Shown here: one piece after another, positions 62,401-64,000 of the stretch | How the letters are laid out: the number at the start of each line of letters is the position of its first letter | Position numbering within the stretch: position 1 is the stretch's first letter | Origin: Phylloscopus collybita | Lineage: Eukaryota; Chordata; Aves; Passeriformes; Phylloscopidae | Reading direction: 5' to 3' | DNA: 64,000 nucleotides | NCBI GenBank assembly: GCA_027886175.1 | Contig: JAJNNQ010000009.1 | Coordinates: forward strand, 8,600,501 to 8,664,500 | Made by a program: the position numbers and the translations under genes | The notes under the pieces: generated by a model | Database searches by the model: none | What the model saw: only the letters and a program-made list of their open reading frames with translations | Told to the model about the DNA's origin: nothing

Positions 62401-63394
62401 TGCAGATTTTCAAAGTAGGAGGTAGAAGCAAGAGAGTGTGAATGGGTCAAACTCAGCCCCAGCTTTTACAGCACCTGCTCTCGAGTGTTATAATTAGTTA
62501 AGGAACAATAATCAACTTCCCTTTACCTCACCCAATTTTATACTAAGGATCTGTCCACCTCAGAGAAACATAAAACTGTTTTAGGAGCTTTTCTAGGGAT
62601 AAAAGATGATCCAAATGCCTCCCAAAACACAAACAAATGAACTGAGGAAGGAAATAATTTTTTTTCTGTCTACCACATGAGACTAATATATCAAAACCAA
62701 ACCACACCAACCAAACAAAAAAGGTGTCGCACGAGACCATGTAGTGGTACTTGCAAGATATGTTAAGGCATTGGCTAAAAAGCACAGTACAATTCAGTGG
62801 CTAGAAATTGAAATTAAGTTTGGAAAACTCAAGGCAGAAATGAAGATTTGAGATTTTCAAGTAGGATTAATTAACAATAAAAAAAATAAATAAAATCCAC
62901 ATAGGACTGGAAATTCTCCATCCCCTCAACTGGCTTTCATTTCTGGTCTCTTTACATTGCTAAAACATCCAGGTAGTTCCTTCCTTACAAATGAACCCCC
63001 AAAGACTTTTCTATCATGTTGCCTACCACCACAGTAACAAGTGGGACTTATTCTTAAGAAGTCTGAGCAGATTCCTGCTCAGATTTCTGCTTTTTTTTAC
63101 CCAGATTGCAATACAGTCTCAAACCTCCTGAACATCCACTCCTCTCACCACCCTCCCCAGGCTCTCTTTCATTTCCTAGGACCACCTACAAAATCACTTA
63201 CTCTCTCTTTAGTCTGTTGTGAACACCCACTCATTTGGCAAAACTTCAAAACACATATTTACCTTGACAGTCACTTCTTTTCTCTCTCAGATCTTTGTTC
63301 AACCCTGCACTTGTCCCTGCTGAGCAGATGTACAGTCTTGCTGGTATGTTTTCTCCCTCTTCCACTCCACTTTTGCCATTTCTGTCCCATGATC

Positions 63395-63399
<5 letters not shown>

Positions 63400-63427
<28 letters not shown>
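63400..63427 (+). repeat. 28-base poly(T) tract
   Basis: Uninterrupted run of T with no recognisable retroelement body adjoining it. Confidence 0.93.
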
Positions 63428-64000
63428 CCTAAATTCTACCTCCAGGGAGCCTATGCTACCACTTTGAGAACTACAGGAGATGTCCCTTAATTTTCAGCAA
63501 AAGGTCTTGCTAGAGGACAGGGAAACTGCAAAAATAGAAAATCCTATTTTTGATGGTAATGTGAATAACTGACATGGGTTCCTCTTAAGATGTCTGCCAG
63601 CACTTGCCCAGAGCTAAACAAGAATGTGGATACATTAGTACAGGAAAAAACACATTATGAGAAATTCTGCATTGTGGTGGCAAAATTTTCTCCTTTAAGA
63701 AAGAAAGGTAATGAGTATTGAAATTTTGAGTGACAAAAGGAATTGTGGTCTGTGCCTGATTTGACTTTATTTTTAATCAATTATGGAAATATTTTGGTTC
63801 ATATATATCTGAATACCACAAGACTTTCTCTTTTTGTTGTGTCTTATAACAATTTTACTTTTATTGGCTATACATTTTCAGCATGCTGTACATGAATATA
63901 TGACATATGAACAGTCACCCTAACACACAGAGCCCATGCTGCATCTGCAGAGGTGTAAGTTTGTTGAGCTGGACACAAGCAGAAGCCAAGTCTCAGGCTC

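Larger units (their letters stand above)
56546..64000. other. Intergenic with simple repeats, no gene seen
   Basis: No recognised gene. Simple tracts are A19 near 58018-58036, a T/G-rich (GTT)n and (GGTT)n tract at 59371-59480 and T28 at 63400-63427. A 149-codon plus-strand frame at 63041-63490 runs through the T28 tract into polyphenylalanine and is not credible as a gene. Confidence 0.45.

Noticed and set aside
63041..63490. 149-codon plus-strand frame
   Set aside because: Half depends on a T28 homopolymer, and no family or splice context is seen.
1..64000. Search for tRNA, rRNA, snRNA or CRISPR-like arrays
   Set aside because: No cloverleaf with A/B boxes, no small nuclear RNA signature and no regularly spaced repeat-spacer array was found by eye; this is a eukaryotic window.

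Overview
This is a piece of a bird nuclear genome, most likely a songbird. The evidence is several chicken-repeat-1 (CR1) LINE 3' ends that close with the avian ATTCTATG-type tail, two long terminal repeats whose edges and internal sequence I recognise as passerine endogenous-retrovirus LTRs (TguLTR5-like), and a single vertebrate multi-exon gene in an AT-rich, repeat-sprinkled background. No bacterial or organellar features are present.

The one confidently identified gene is GPR78, an orphan class A G-protein-coupled receptor, on the minus strand. Three coding exons (14888-14221, 13660-13547, 9606-9369) splice with GT-AG junctions and matching phases into a 339-residue seven-helix protein. 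Its start sits two codons after an in-frame stop, inside a CpG island (about 14.88-15.71 kb, with GC-rich sequence running back through intron 1) that also carries a G-rich 12-bp triple repeat. The 3' UTR probably runs from 9368 towards about 7.77 kb, where minus-strand AATAAA signals occur.

Region by region: 1-7.7 kb is intergenic with a well-delimited solo LTR (1958-2565, nearly matching 6-bp flanking repeats) and an old CR1 scrap; 7.7-15.7 kb is GPR78 and its promoter; 15.7-64 kb is a gene-poor flank with no confident exon. That flank holds five CR1 fragments (19.3, 29.4, 45.0, 53.45 and 56.5 kb), a possible sixth at 33.17 kb, two TguLTR5-type LTRs (35.73-36.38 and 42.11-42.76 kb), microsatellites and homopolymers.

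The structures least explained by ordinary annotation lie between 23 and 31 kb. A roughly 400-bp direct duplication (23350-23765 and 30531-30912) encloses a strikingly well-matched inverted repeat (27835-28048 and 29170-29383, arms roughly 93% identical by eye, spacer about 1.1 kb). The spacer contains a splice-bounded 106-bp open segment with a tetraspanin-like CCG...CC cysteine pattern. I do not see a convincing novel gene system; these are the leads worth checking.
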